The translations under genes were made by a program, and so were the position numbers. A DNA stretch of 64,000 nt from an uncultured Oscillospiraceae bacterium. GTDB taxonomy: Bacteria > Bacillota > Clostridia > Oscillospirales > Ruminococcaceae. Where the stretch lies: the NCBI GenBank assembly GCA_934465295.1, contig CAKSKU010000001.1:124001-188000 (forward strand), in the 5' to 3' direction. Of the stretch, positions 8,341 to 16,869 are shown one piece after another; the stretch's first letter is position 1, and each line of letters starts with the position of its first letter. The notes beneath the pieces were generated by a model. It had not been told where the DNA came from. It did no database searches and was given only the letters and a program-made list of their open reading frames with translations.

Positions 8341-9102
8341 TTATGCTTTGTTATCGATAAGCTGGGACATATCATACATTCCCGCTGTCTTATCGCTGAT
8401 GAAAACAGCAGCGTTTACAGAGCCGACAGCAAAAACTTCTTTTGAAGAAGCATGGTGAGAAAGTGTGATGACTTCATCTCTGCCCGAGAAAATAATATCA
8501 TGCTCACCAACGATCGTACCGCCTCTGATAGAGTGGATACCGATCTCATTCTTATCTCTTTTCTTGCGCTGAGAATGTCTGTCATAAACATAGTGGCAAC
8601 GGTCATTGAGAGTATCATTGATGGCGTTTGCAAGCATTATAGCTGTTCCACTCGGAGCATCTATCTTCTGATTATGATGCTTTTCAACGATCTCAATATC
8701 AAACTGATCTCCGAGAATTTCAGCAGCCGTCTTTGCAAGCTTAGTCAAAAGGTTGATACCGAGTGACATATTGAATGTAAAGAAAACAGGTATCTGCTCG
8801 GAAGCTTTCTTGATCTTGGCTGTCTGTTCCTCGTTATAGCCCGTTGTGGCAATAACAATAGGAGTTCCTGTTGAAAGGCAGTAATCAAGCAGCTTATCAA
8901 GAGCCGACGGGTGGGAAAAATCGATGATAACGTCAGGCTTTTCGTTCAATTCGGCAGGGGAAGATACGATAGGGAAGTCAGCGTAGGTTTCAGTATTGAT
9001 ATCAATGCCTGCGATAGTTTTGCAGTCATCTCTTTCCGAAATAACAGAGCTGATGACTTTTCCCATGTGTCCGTTAGCACCGCTTATAGCAATTTTTATC
9101 AT
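8341..9102 (-). CDS. dapB: 4-hydroxy-tetrahydrodipicolinate reductase
   Basis: DapB reduces hydroxy-tetrahydrodipicolinate with NAD(P)H, the second committed step of the diaminopimelate/lysine route. The 253-residue protein shows the Rossmann start (ISGANGHMGKVI), the FSHPSALDKLL region, the FTFNMSLGINLL stretch and the catalytic/substrate signature EKHHNQKIDAPSGTA near residue 150. It is the last gene of the lysine-riboswitch operon, 20 bp after dapA. Length is typical. Confidence 0.96.
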   Translation of the reverse strand: MIKIAISGANGHMGKVISSVISERDDCKTIAGIDINTETYADFPIVSSPAELNEKPDVIIDFSHPSALDKLLDYCLSTGTPIVIATTGYNEEQTAKIKKASEQIPVFFTFNMSLGINLLTKLAKTAAEILGDQFDIEIVEKHHNQKIDAPSGTAIMLANAINDTLNDRCHYVYDRHSQRKKRDKNEIGIHSIRGGTIVGEHDIIFSGRDEVITLSHHASSKEVFAVGSVNAAVFISDKTAGMYDMSQLIDNKA

Positions 9103-9122
9103 TTTTTCACTTCCTAACAGAT

Positions 9123-10013
9123 TTACTTAACAAGTCCGACCTTCTTCATAGAGTTTGTGAGAAGATCGATCTTAGCCTGCTCCATTTTAAGAAGCGGAAG
9201 TCTGCATTCGCCGACATTCATTCCGAGAATGTTCATTGCTTCCTTTACAGGAATAGGGTTTACATCGCAGAATAGATCGTTGATAAGTTCAAGATACTTG
9301 ATCTGAAGCTTTGCGGCGGAAGCAAAGTCATTTTTAAGGCAATATTCAGTCATTTCGTGTGTTTCCTTAGGGAGAACATTGGAGAGAACGCTGATAACGC
9401 CCTTGCCGCCGAGTGACATTATTGGAACGATCTGGTCATCATTTCCGCTGTAAACATCAAGCTTGTCGCCGCAAGCCTCGATAAGCTTTGCAACAGCAGA
9501 AATATTTCCGCTTGCTTCCTTTGCTGCAACGATGTTCTTGTGTTCAGCAAGCTTGATATATGTATCAAGAGCGATGTTTACGCCTGTTCTTGAAGGAACA
9601 TTGTAGAGAATGATAGGGAGGTTTACGCTGTCAGCAATTGCTGTAAAGTGTGCAACCAGTCCACGCTGTGAAGTCTTATTGTAGTAAGGTGTAACAACGA
9701 GAAGTCCGTCAGCACCAAGTCTTTCAGCTTCACGGGAAAGTGCGATAGCGTAGCTTGTATCATTGCTGCCTGTTCCTGCGATAACGGGAACTCTCTTATT
9801 AACATGTTCAATGCAGCACTTGATACATTCAACGTGTTCTTCATGATTAAGGGTTGCGGATTCACCTGTTGTTCCGCAGATAATGATAGCATCTGTGCCG
9901 TTTTCAATCTGATAATCGATATTTGCACGGAGCTGCTCAAAATTAACGCTTCCGTCTGCGTTCATAGGGGTAACGATAGCAACGCCAGCACCTGTAAAAA
10001 TAGTGTTTTTCAT
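9123..10013 (-). CDS. dapA: 4-hydroxy-tetrahydrodipicolinate synthase
   Basis: DapA condenses pyruvate with aspartate semialdehyde. This 296-residue (beta/alpha)8 enzyme shows the GTTGESATL motif, the YNVPSRTG motif with its catalytic Tyr, and the Schiff-base lysine in VAAKEASGN. The ribosome site AAAGGAG sits 7 bases before ATG. It lies between the GNAT gene and dapB; DapA uses the product of the first operon gene, asd, and dapB uses the product of dapA. Confidence 0.96.
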   Translation of the reverse strand: MKNTIFTGAGVAIVTPMNADGSVNFEQLRANIDYQIENGTDAIIICGTTGESATLNHEEHVECIKCCIEHVNKRVPVIAGTGSNDTSYAIALSREAERLGADGLLVVTPYYNKTSQRGLVAHFTAIADSVNLPIILYNVPSRTGVNIALDTYIKLAEHKNIVAAKEASGNISAVAKLIEACGDKLDVYSGNDDQIVPIMSLGGKGVISVLSNVLPKETHEMTEYCLKNDFASAAKLQIKYLELINDLFCDVNPIPVKEAMNILGMNVGECRLPLLKMEQAKIDLLTNSMKKVGLVK

Positions 10014-10032
10014 ATTAGGCTCCTTTTATGGT

Positions 10033-10488
10033 TTAAAGGTTTATCGTATATGTAAGCCATTCGTCCGAATCGCATTTTCCGCCGATCTCATCATAGAAAC
10101 GCTGTGCCGAAGTATTCCAGTTCAGACATTTCCATTCCAAGCGTGAGCAATGCTGTTCGTTACCTATCTCTTGTATTCTCTCGAACATCATCTTTCCGAC
10201 ACCGCATCTTCTGTATTCCCGATCAATAAAAATATCTTCGACATACAGCACACGTTTTCCCGAGAAAGCTGCTATTTTATAGAAATAATAGACCATAACG
10301 CCGATAGGTGAACCATCGCTTTCAGCAATCAATGCATTCAGACCGTTTTCTTCATTCATTAAGTCGCTGATCTGCGACTCGGTGACATTGCAGTATTTCG
10401 ATAGCTTTTCAAATTCCGCAAGTTTTTTAAGATATGCGGCAATAGTCGCCGAATCCGATCCTGTTGCTTTCCTTAACGAAAGATCCAT
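10033..10488 (-). CDS. GNAT-family N-acetyltransferase
   Basis: This 151-residue acetyl-CoA-dependent transferase has the GNAT core. Motif A is YVEDIFIDREYRRCGVGKMM, containing the R-x-x-G-x-G CoA-phosphate loop, and the motif B region is LEWKCLNWNTSAQRFYDEIGG. The pattern resembles the diamine/spermidine N-acetyltransferase-like (YhdJ/SAT) subgroup. Its ATG shares one base with the asd stop (TAATG), so it is translationally coupled inside the lysine operon. The substrate is unknown. A role linked to lysine or diaminopimelate metabolism is only suggested by position. Confidence 0.85.
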   Translation of the reverse strand: MDLSLRKATGSDSATIAAYLKKLAEFEKLSKYCNVTESQISDLMNEENGLNALIAESDGSPIGVMVYYFYKIAAFSGKRVLYVEDIFIDREYRRCGVGKMMFERIQEIGNEQHCSRLEWKCLNWNTSAQRFYDEIGGKCDSDEWLTYTINL

Positions 10489-11570
10489 TAATCAAAATAG
10501 CCCTTTTCAGCAAGAAGTTCAGCAAGAAGAACTGCACCGCCTGCTGCACCACGGAGGGTATTGTGAGAAAGGCAAGCAAACTTATAGTCATACTGATTGT
10601 CTTCTCTGAGTCTGCCGACAGAAACAGCCATACCGTTTTCGATCATTCTGTCAAGCTTAGCCTGAGGACGGTTATCCTCTTCAAAATAGTGAAGGAACTG
10701 TTTAGGTGCGCTTGGGAGGTTGCATTCCTGCGGAACGCCCTTGAAATTCTTCCAAGCTTCAAGTATCTGCTCCTTAGTAGGCTTCTTCTTGAACTTTACA
10801 AATACAGCTGCTGTGTGACCATCGGAAACAGGTACACGGAAGCACTGTGCTGTAAAGAGAGGTTCCTTTGCGCTTTCGATGTGGTCTCCCTCGATCTTGC
10901 CCCAAAGCTTGAGAGGTTCCTGCTCAGACTTTTCTTCTTCGCCGCCGATGTAAGGGATAACATTGTCGATGATCTCTGGCATTGTTTCAAACGTCTTGCC
11001 TGCGCCTGAAATTGCCTGATATGTACATACAAGAACTCTGTCGATGCCGAATTCGTCCTTGAGAGGGTGAAGTGCAGGAACATAGCTCTGGAGTGAACAG
11101 TTGGACTTAACAGCGATAAAGCCTCTCTTTGTGCCAAGACGCTTTCTCTGTGCTGCGATGATCTCGATATGTTCAGGGTTGATCTCGGGAACTACCATAG
11201 GAACATCGGGTGTGAATCTGTGTGCGGAGTTGTTGGAAACAACAGGACATTCAGCCTTAGCGTAACGCTCTTCAAGAGCCTTGATCTCATCTTTCTTCAT
11301 ATCAACTGCGCAGAATACAAAGTCGACCATACCTGCGATCTTCTCAACGTCAGCAGTTGCGTCCATAACAACGAGATCCTTGATATTCTCGGGGATAGGG
11401 GAAGTCATAGCCCACTTTGCGCCGACTGCTTCCTCATATCTCTTGCCTGCGCTTCTCGGAGAAGCTGCAAGAGCAACTACATTGAACCAAGGGTGATTGG
11501 AAAGAAGCAGAGAAAATCTCTGACCTACCATACCGGTTGCGCCGATGATACCTACGTTATACTTTTTCAT
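10488..11570 (-). CDS. asd: Aspartate-semialdehyde dehydrogenase (archaeal/fungal type)
   Basis: Asd converts aspartyl phosphate to aspartate semialdehyde, the branch point to lysine, threonine and methionine. The 360-residue protein starts MKKYNVGIIGATGMVGQRF at 11570. The frame is open further upstream, but that part encodes the terminator of the riboswitch leader. The start follows AAGGGAG by about 8 bases. The active-site Cys lies in AVKSNCSLQ, and CTYQAISGAGKTFETMPEI is the signature of the archaeal/fungal-type subfamily rather than the usual bacterial one. It is the first gene of the asd-GNAT-dapA-dapB operon. Confidence 0.95.
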   Translation of the reverse strand: MKKYNVGIIGATGMVGQRFSLLLSNHPWFNVVALAASPRSAGKRYEEAVGAKWAMTSPIPENIKDLVVMDATADVEKIAGMVDFVFCAVDMKKDEIKALEERYAKAECPVVSNNSAHRFTPDVPMVVPEINPEHIEIIAAQRKRLGTKRGFIAVKSNCSLQSYVPALHPLKDEFGIDRVLVCTYQAISGAGKTFETMPEIIDNVIPYIGGEEEKSEQEPLKLWGKIEGDHIESAKEPLFTAQCFRVPVSDGHTAAVFVKFKKKPTKEQILEAWKNFKGVPQECNLPSAPKQFLHYFEEDNRPQAKLDRMIENGMAVSVGRLREDNQYDYKFACLSHNTLRGAAGGAVLLAELLAEKGYFD

Positions 11571-11600
11571 TCTGATTTCTCCCTTAAAAATTATTAATAT

Positions 11601-11834
11601 AAAAATAAAAATCGGTATAAAAAACCGATTCATCATACTGAATATTGAAATAACTTCACATAAATGCGATAGCACTCCATCATTCTTAATGTATGATGAC
11701 AATCATACACCTATTAAATGCATGATCAGAAAACGATCGGCCAAGATCATCATCTTCGGCGGCTGCGCCTTTCAATGCTGCATAAAGCGACTTGGCAGTC
11801 TGTCAGCATTTACTATTCTATACCGCACCTCTAT
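11601..11834 (-). ncRNA. Lysine riboswitch (L box) with intrinsic terminator
   Basis: The minus-strand leader carries L-box landmarks in order: GAUAGAGGUGCGG, an AGUA element, AAAGGCGCAGCCGCCGAAG, a UUGGCCGAUC segment, and a 3' GAGUGCUAUC. P1 closes through GAUAG (end at 11834) and CUAUC (11668-11672). A hairpin AAUCGG/CCGAUU with a T-rich tail (11601-11630) follows about 40 nt later and would be the lysine-induced terminator. It controls asd-GNAT-dapA-dapB, so lysine represses its own precursor pathway. Confidence 0.92.
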
Positions 11835-11849
11835 CTTAAATCAAGTTTT

Positions 11850-11878
11850 ATATTATCACCATTCTTTCTATTTGTCAA
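11850..11878 (-). promoter_or_regulatory. Sigma-A promoter of the lysine operon
   Basis: On the minus strand, a consensus TTGACA (11878-11873), 17-bp spacer, and TAATAT (11855-11850) preceded by TGA. Transcription begins just before the L box. Confidence 0.85.
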
Positions 11879-11928
11879 TAGATTTTTCCAAAATAACATT
11901 AAATTAATATAATATCGTATAAATACAT

Positions 11929-11957
11929 TTGACTTTATAGCTTTTTTGTGGTAAAAT
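11929..11957 (+). promoter_or_regulatory. Sigma-A promoter of the queA-tgt operon
   Basis: TTGACT (11929-11934), a 17-bp spacer and TAAAAT (11952-11957), about 50 bp upstream of queA. It is back to back with the lysine operon promoter. Confidence 0.75.
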
Positions 11958-12008
11958 TTTATCAACTGCAATATATTTAATCAGATGTGAAAGGATAATT
12001 TGTATTTT

Positions 12009-13034
12009 ATGCTGAAATCGGAATTCTATTACGATCTGCCCGAAGAGCTTATCGCACAAACGCCAATCGAACCGAGAAATCATTCAAGATTAATGAAGAT
12101 CGACCGCAAAAGCGGTGAAATAGAGCATCGTCACTTCTATAATTTATGCGATTACCTCAAAAAAGGTGATCTGCTCGTTATGAATGATTCGCGTGTACTG
12201 CCGGCAAGACTTTACGGCATAAAGGAAGAAACCGGTGCCTGCGTTGAATTTCTGCTCCTTGAACAAAAAGGGGACAAGCTGTGGGAGATACTTGTTCGTC
12301 CCGGTAAAAAGGCCAAGCCGGGCGCAAGATTCAGCTTCGGTGACGGCAGACTTAAGGCTGAGATAATTGAAACAGTTGAAGGTGGAAACAGAATAGCGAA
12401 ATTCGAGTGTGAAGGAAACTTCTTTACAGCGCTTGAAGAAGTCGGACAGATGCCGCTTCCTCCATACATTAAAGAAAAACTCAAAGACAAGGAACGTTAC
12501 CAGACGGTTTATTCAAAGGAATTGGGCTCCGCAGCCGCTCCTACGGCAGGTCTGCACTTCACGAAGGAAATGCTTGCCGAGCTTGAAAATATGGGTGTAA
12601 AGCTTGCATACGTTACACTTCATGTTGGACTTGGAACATTCCGTCCCGTAAAGGAAGATAACGTTCTCGAACATAAAATGCACTCGGAACACTATCATCT
12701 TCCAAAGGAGACTGCCGATCTTATCAAGCAGACAAAAGCAGAGGGCGGCAGAGTCATCGCAGTAGGTACGACCTCATGCAGAACGCTTGAAAGCGTTGGA
12801 ACTTTCTTTGATGATATGGACGAACATGAGGGATACACCGATATATTCATCTATCCCGGATACGAATTCAAAGTAATTGACGGACTTATAACAAATTTTC
12901 ATCTTCCCGAAAGCACCCTTATTATGCTTGTATCGGCTTTTCTCGGCTATGAAAAGACGATGAACGCTTATAAGATAGCTGTTGATGAGAAATATAGATT
13001 TTTCAGCTTCGGCGATGCAATGCTCATAGTTTGA
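12009..13034 (+). CDS. queA: tRNA preQ1(34) S-adenosylmethionine ribosyltransferase-isomerase
   Basis: QueA transfers ribose from S-adenosylmethionine to preQ1 in tRNA, forming epoxyqueuosine. The 341-residue protein begins LKSEFYYDLPEELIAQTPIEPR, as the family does, and contains LPLPPYIK, AAPTAGLHFT and TNFHLPESTLIMLVSAF. ATG 12009 is chosen; a TTG nine bases earlier is too close to the AAGGA ribosome site. It shares an operon with tgt, two genes downstream, which supplies the preQ1-modified tRNA substrate. Confidence 0.95.
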   Translation: MLKSEFYYDLPEELIAQTPIEPRNHSRLMKIDRKSGEIEHRHFYNLCDYLKKGDLLVMNDSRVLPARLYGIKEETGACVEFLLLEQKGDKLWEILVRPGKKAKPGARFSFGDGRLKAEIIETVEGGNRIAKFECEGNFFTALEEVGQMPLPPYIKEKLKDKERYQTVYSKELGSAAAPTAGLHFTKEMLAELENMGVKLAYVTLHVGLGTFRPVKEDNVLEHKMHSEHYHLPKETADLIKQTKAEGGRVIAVGTTSCRTLESVGTFFDDMDEHEGYTDIFIYPGYEFKVIDGLITNFHLPESTLIMLVSAFLGYEKTMNAYKIAVDEKYRFFSFGDAMLIV

Positions 13035-13074
13035 CGTAAAAACAACAATGACATCTTAGTTTGGAGAAAACATT

Positions 13075-13836
13075 ATGATCTACAAGAATAAAATAAGAAA
13101 AGCGCCGTCTGTATGCTTTCTTATGGGAATTATTTATGCAATTGTTGGAATAATATTCCTCATAGTAGGAATAACTATTTCTGTTCATAACAATAATTTT
13201 TTAAAGAATGCTCAACAAACAAATGCTGTGATCTCCCAAATTGAAAAAGAATATTATAGTGACAGCGACGGTGAACGCAAAACCAAGCACAGCGTTTGTG
13301 TCAAATACGAAATAAACGGCAGGCAATATGAAGAGCTTCTCGACTATTATTCTTCGGATATGCGCGAAGGAGATACTATTATAATAAATTATTCTCCCGA
13401 TGATCCGTCGAAAATAATAACCAATATGGGGTCAAAAATTCTTGGCTTTGTCATCATTCTATTAGGCAGCATATTTGCATTGCTTGGTTTTATCCTTATT
13501 ATGAAAAAGATTCATTCAGACCAAAAGAGAAATAAGTTGATACAGTCGGGTGAATGTTTGACGGGTATTATTACAAATGTCGAAAGAAACATGTATGTCA
13601 CTATAAATAAAATACACCCCTATAAAGCCGAGTGTGAAGTTATTGACCCTTACAGCAATGAAAAGTTTCTTTACAGTTCAGATAACATTATGGGCAATAT
13701 TTCCGCCCTTATCGGCAGGGAAGTTACGGTTTATATTGACAGCAAAAATAAAAAGAACTATTTCGTTGATATTTACGGACTGCTTGAAAGAAACAGTTCG
13801 GGTGAAAATATCTGCGATCATGAACACAGAGGATAG
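13075..13836 (+). CDS. DUF3592-type membrane protein
   Basis: This 253-residue protein has two membrane segments, at about residues 12-36 and 122-142. Between and after them lie beta-rich extracytoplasmic or cytoplasmic segments of the DUF3592 type. The first copy (about 45-115) reads NAVISQIEKEYYSDSDGE and ends in GDTIIINYSPDDPSKI. The second (about 160-235) is more diverged and ends in VTVYIDSKNKKNYFVD. Function is unknown for the family. It sits between queA and tgt without an obvious link to queuosine, 8 bp before tgt. Confidence 0.7.
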   Translation: MIYKNKIRKAPSVCFLMGIIYAIVGIIFLIVGITISVHNNNFLKNAQQTNAVISQIEKEYYSDSDGERKTKHSVCVKYEINGRQYEELLDYYSSDMREGDTIIINYSPDDPSKIITNMGSKILGFVIILLGSIFALLGFILIMKKIHSDQKRNKLIQSGECLTGIITNVERNMYVTINKIHPYKAECEVIDPYSNEKFLYSSDNIMGNISALIGREVTVYIDSKNKKNYFVDIYGLLERNSSGENICDHEHRG

Positions 13837-13844
13837 GAGATACT

Positions 13845-14975
13845 ATGTACACACTTTTAAAAACAGAGGGAAAGGCTCGAAGGGGCAAATTTGAAACTGT
13901 TCACGGCACATTCCAGACACCTTGTTTTATGAATGTCGGCACGTCTGCCGCTATCAAGGGCGGTATTTCGTCCATAGATTTAAAGGGGCTGAAAACACAG
14001 GTAGAGCTTTGCAATACTTATCATCTGCATGTTCGTCCGTCTGACAGGGTAATAAAGGAAATGGGCGGTCTGCATAAGTTTATGAACTGGGACAAGCCCA
14101 TACTTACCGACAGTGGCGGATTCCAGGTCTTTTCGCTCTCAAAGCTCCGCAGAATAAAGGAGGAGGGTGTTTATTTCAACTCCCACGTTGACGGAAGAAA
14201 GATATTTATGGGGCCCGAGGAGTCAATGCAGATACAGTCAAACCTTGCTTCGACTATCGCAATGGCATTCGATGAATGTGTAGAAAACCCTGCCGCTTAT
14301 GAATATTCAAAAAAATCCTGCGAGCGTACAGTCCGTTGGCTTTACAGATGCAAAGACGAGATGGAAAGGCTTAACGCTTTACACGATACTATCAACAAGC
14401 ACCAACTTCTTTTCGGCATCAATCAGGGCTGTACCTTCTCCGACCTCAGAATAAAGCACATGGAAGCGATCGCAAGGCTTGATATGGATGGTTATGCTAT
14501 CGGCGGACTTGCAGTTGGCGAGCCTACCGATGTTATGTACAAGATAATCGAAGATGTTGAACCCGTTATGCCCAAGAATAAGATCAGATACCTTATGGGC
14601 GTTGGTACTCCGTCAAACATTATTGAAGCGGTCGCAAGGGGAGTTGACCTTTTTGACTGCGTAATGCCGAGCAGAAATGCACGTCATGCCACCATATTCA
14701 CATGGAGCGGAATAATGCACGCAACAAATGCCTGCTACGAAACAGACCCTCTTCCGCTTGACCCCGAATGTGACTGCCCAACCTGCCGCAATCATTCGAG
14801 AGCATACATTCGTCACCTTTTCAAATCAAATGAACAGCTTGCAGGACGCCTTGCTGTAATTCATAACCTTTATTTCTACAACACGCTTATGGAAAAGATA
14901 AGAGACGCTCTTGACAATGGCACTTTTGCTGAATTCAGAGCAGAATATTCCGAAAAACTTTCCAAAATTCTCTAA
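13845..14975 (+). CDS. tgt: tRNA-guanine(34) transglycosylase
   Basis: Tgt exchanges G34 for preQ1 in the anticodon of Tyr, His, Asn and Asp tRNAs. The 376-residue TIM-barrel enzyme has the catalytic Asp in LTDSGGFQVFSLSKL, the second Asp in DLFDCVMPSRNARH, and the zinc site CDCPTC...H near the C-terminus. The ATG follows TAGGAG by about 6 bases. It lies just after the DUF3592 gene in the queA operon. Confidence 0.96.
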   Translation: MYTLLKTEGKARRGKFETVHGTFQTPCFMNVGTSAAIKGGISSIDLKGLKTQVELCNTYHLHVRPSDRVIKEMGGLHKFMNWDKPILTDSGGFQVFSLSKLRRIKEEGVYFNSHVDGRKIFMGPEESMQIQSNLASTIAMAFDECVENPAAYEYSKKSCERTVRWLYRCKDEMERLNALHDTINKHQLLFGINQGCTFSDLRIKHMEAIARLDMDGYAIGGLAVGEPTDVMYKIIEDVEPVMPKNKIRYLMGVGTPSNIIEAVARGVDLFDCVMPSRNARHATIFTWSGIMHATNACYETDPLPLDPECDCPTCRNHSRAYIRHLFKSNEQLAGRLAVIHNLYFYNTLMEKIRDALDNGTFAEFRAEYSEKLSKIL

Positions 14976-15014
14976 TCCAAGCATATAAATCCGTATCGAA
15001 AGGAACAACGAACC

Positions 15015-16679
15015 ATGGAAATGAAAGACCTTTACAAAAAATACATCAAAGAGACATTTGACGAGAACGGGATAATCAAGGCACTCAATTTTGATATTCC
15101 CGAAAATTTCAATTTTGCTTATGACATAATCGATGTTATCGGTAAAAATGAACCTGAACGCAAAGCTATGGTTTGGGTAAATGATAAGGGTGAAGAGCAT
15201 ACCTTTACCTATAAGGATCTTTCGGTCAGATCGAATCAGTGCGCAAATATGCTTCTTGCACATGGCGTAAAAAAGGGTGATATGGTTCTTTCAGTCCTCA
15301 AAAGGCACTATCAGTTCTGGATATTGCTCCTTGCGCTCGATAAGATCGGTGCTGTGCTTATTCCTGCAACAAATCAGCTTATGAAAAAAGACTACACCTA
15401 CCGTTTTGAGGCAGCAGATGTAAACTATGTTGTTGCTACCGCTGACGGTGATGTTACCGATCATATTGAGCAGGCACTTGAAGAATACAAGGATATAAAG
15501 GAGAAGTTCATTGTCAGAGGTGAACGTGACGGCTGGACTGACTTTGATGCTGAGTGCGAAAAATATCCGACTGAACTCGAAAGAATTCAGAACAATGTCA
15601 ACGATAATATGCTGATATACTTCACATCGGGTACAACGGGCTATCCGAAAATGGTAGTTCACACACACTATTATTGCCTCGGACATATTGTTACAGCGAA
15701 ATACTGGCATAAGCTCCACGAGGGCAGTCTGCACCTTACGATATCCGAATCGGGCTGGGCAAAATGTATGTGGGGAAAGATGTACGGTCAGCTTCTCTGC
15801 GCAGCTTGTCTGTTTGTTTATGACTTCGACCGTTTCCATGCAAATGATATTCTTCAGAAGATTCAGGATTATAAAGTCACTTCGTTCTGCGCACCTCCGA
15901 CAATGTACCGTATGTTCATCAAAGAGGGAATCTCAGGTTACGATCTTTCCAATCTTGAACGCACAAGCATTGCAGGCGAAGCTCTCAACCCTGAGGTATT
16001 CAACCGTTGGTACGACCTCACGGGATTAAAGGTTATGGAAGGCTACGGTCAGACCGAAACTGTTCTTGCGATAGGAAATATGTGTGAAATGGAACCAAAG
16101 CCGGGTTCAACGGGTATTCCAACGCCGCTTTTTGACATAAAAATTTATGATGATGACTGCAACGAGGTTGAAAACGGTCAGGAGGGCGAAATCGTAATTA
16201 TTCCAAAGACAAAGGAAAAGATCGGTCTTTTCAAGGAATACTACAAGAACCCCGAAGCCACCGCCGATGCATGGAGAGGCGGTGTTTACCACACAAATGA
16301 CCTCGCTTACAAGGATAATGACGGCTATTTCTGGTATGTCGGACGCAAGGACGATGTTATCAAGTCCTCGGGCTACAGAATCGGACCATTCGAGATCGAA
16401 AGCGTTCTTATGGAACATCCTGCTGTCCTTGAAGTTGCTGTTACAGGCGTAAAAGATGCGATCAGAGGTATGGTCGTTAAGGCAACTATCGTTCTTACCA
16501 AAGCATACAAGAACAAGGGCGATGAAAAACTTGTAAAAGAGCTTCAGGAACACGTTAAGGACCAGACTGCACCTTACAAATATCCCCGTGTTATCGAATT
16601 CGTTGACGAACTTCCCAAAACTATCAGCGGAAAGATAAGACGAGTAGAAATTCGTGAAAAAGACAATTCAAATTCATAA
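15015..16679 (+). CDS. AMP-forming acyl-CoA synthetase
   Basis: This 554-residue adenylate-forming enzyme activates a carboxylic acid to acyl-AMP and then acyl-CoA. Visible motifs are the P-loop-like IYFTSGTTGYPKMV (about residue 200), the A5 motif GYGQTETV (about 340), YHTNDLAYKDNDGYFWYVGRKDD (A7/A8, split here by position 425) and the C-terminal catalytic Lys in PKTISGKIRR. The overall pattern, including the ESGWAKCMWGKMYGQ stretch, is that of the medium-chain/butyryl-CoA (ACSM-like) subgroup. The substrate cannot be fixed from sequence alone. It follows tgt by 39 bp and is probably the end of that transcript. Confidence 0.88.
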   Translation: MEMKDLYKKYIKETFDENGIIKALNFDIPENFNFAYDIIDVIGKNEPERKAMVWVNDKGEEHTFTYKDLSVRSNQCANMLLAHGVKKGDMVLSVLKRHYQFWILLLALDKIGAVLIPATNQLMKKDYTYRFEAADVNYVVATADGDVTDHIEQALEEYKDIKEKFIVRGERDGWTDFDAECEKYPTELERIQNNVNDNMLIYFTSGTTGYPKMVVHTHYYCLGHIVTAKYWHKLHEGSLHLTISESGWAKCMWGKMYGQLLCAACLFVYDFDRFHANDILQKIQDYKVTSFCAPPTMYRMFIKEGISGYDLSNLERTSIAGEALNPEVFNRWYDLTGLKVMEGYGQTETVLAIGNMCEMEPKPGSTGIPTPLFDIKIYDDDCNEVENGQEGEIVIIPKTKEKIGLFKEYYKNPEATADAWRGGVYHTNDLAYKDNDGYFWYVGRKDDVIKSSGYRIGPFEIESVLMEHPAVLEVAVTGVKDAIRGMVVKATIVLTKAYKNKGDEKLVKELQEHVKDQTAPYKYPRVIEFVDELPKTISGKIRRVEIREKDNSNS

Positions 16680-16685
16680 AAAACA

Positions 16686-16765
16686 CAGCCTGATAAGAAA
16701 ATTCTTGTCAGGCTGTTACAATTTACAAAAGCCGTTTTTGATTTTAGGTCAAAAACGGCTTTTTA
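16686..16765 (+). terminator. Two hairpins after the acyl-CoA synthetase; the second is an intrinsic terminator
   Basis: CAGCCTGA (16686) pairs with TCAGGCTG (16708) with a weak tail. Then AAAGCCGTTTTTGA pairs with TCAAAAACGGCTTTTT (16728-16765), which is a strong terminator. Confidence 0.85.
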
Positions 16766-16865
16766 TACTAATTTTTAAACTGAAAGTGTACAAAAAATCA
16801 AGCAAAAGCTCGAATATATGGCTTTTGCGCCGATTTTTTGTCTACACTTTGATTAAAAATTAGTA
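16766..16865. repeat. 100-bp near-perfect palindrome
   Basis: The outer arms begin TACTAATTTTTAA and end TTAAAAATTAGTA. They stay complementary over 34 nt with a few mismatches, and a central GCAAAAGC/GCTTTTGC stem continues inward. It lies between convergent genes. It could serve as a bidirectional terminator for pyrB, but it is longer than needed and has terminal inverted repeats like a small non-autonomous mobile repeat. No clear target duplication is seen. Confidence 0.6.
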
Positions 16866-16869
16866 TTAA

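Noticed and set aside
11571..11702. Extended N-terminus of Asd
   Set aside because: The extra residues are encoded by the lysine-riboswitch terminator region; family proteins start at MKKYNVGIIGATG.
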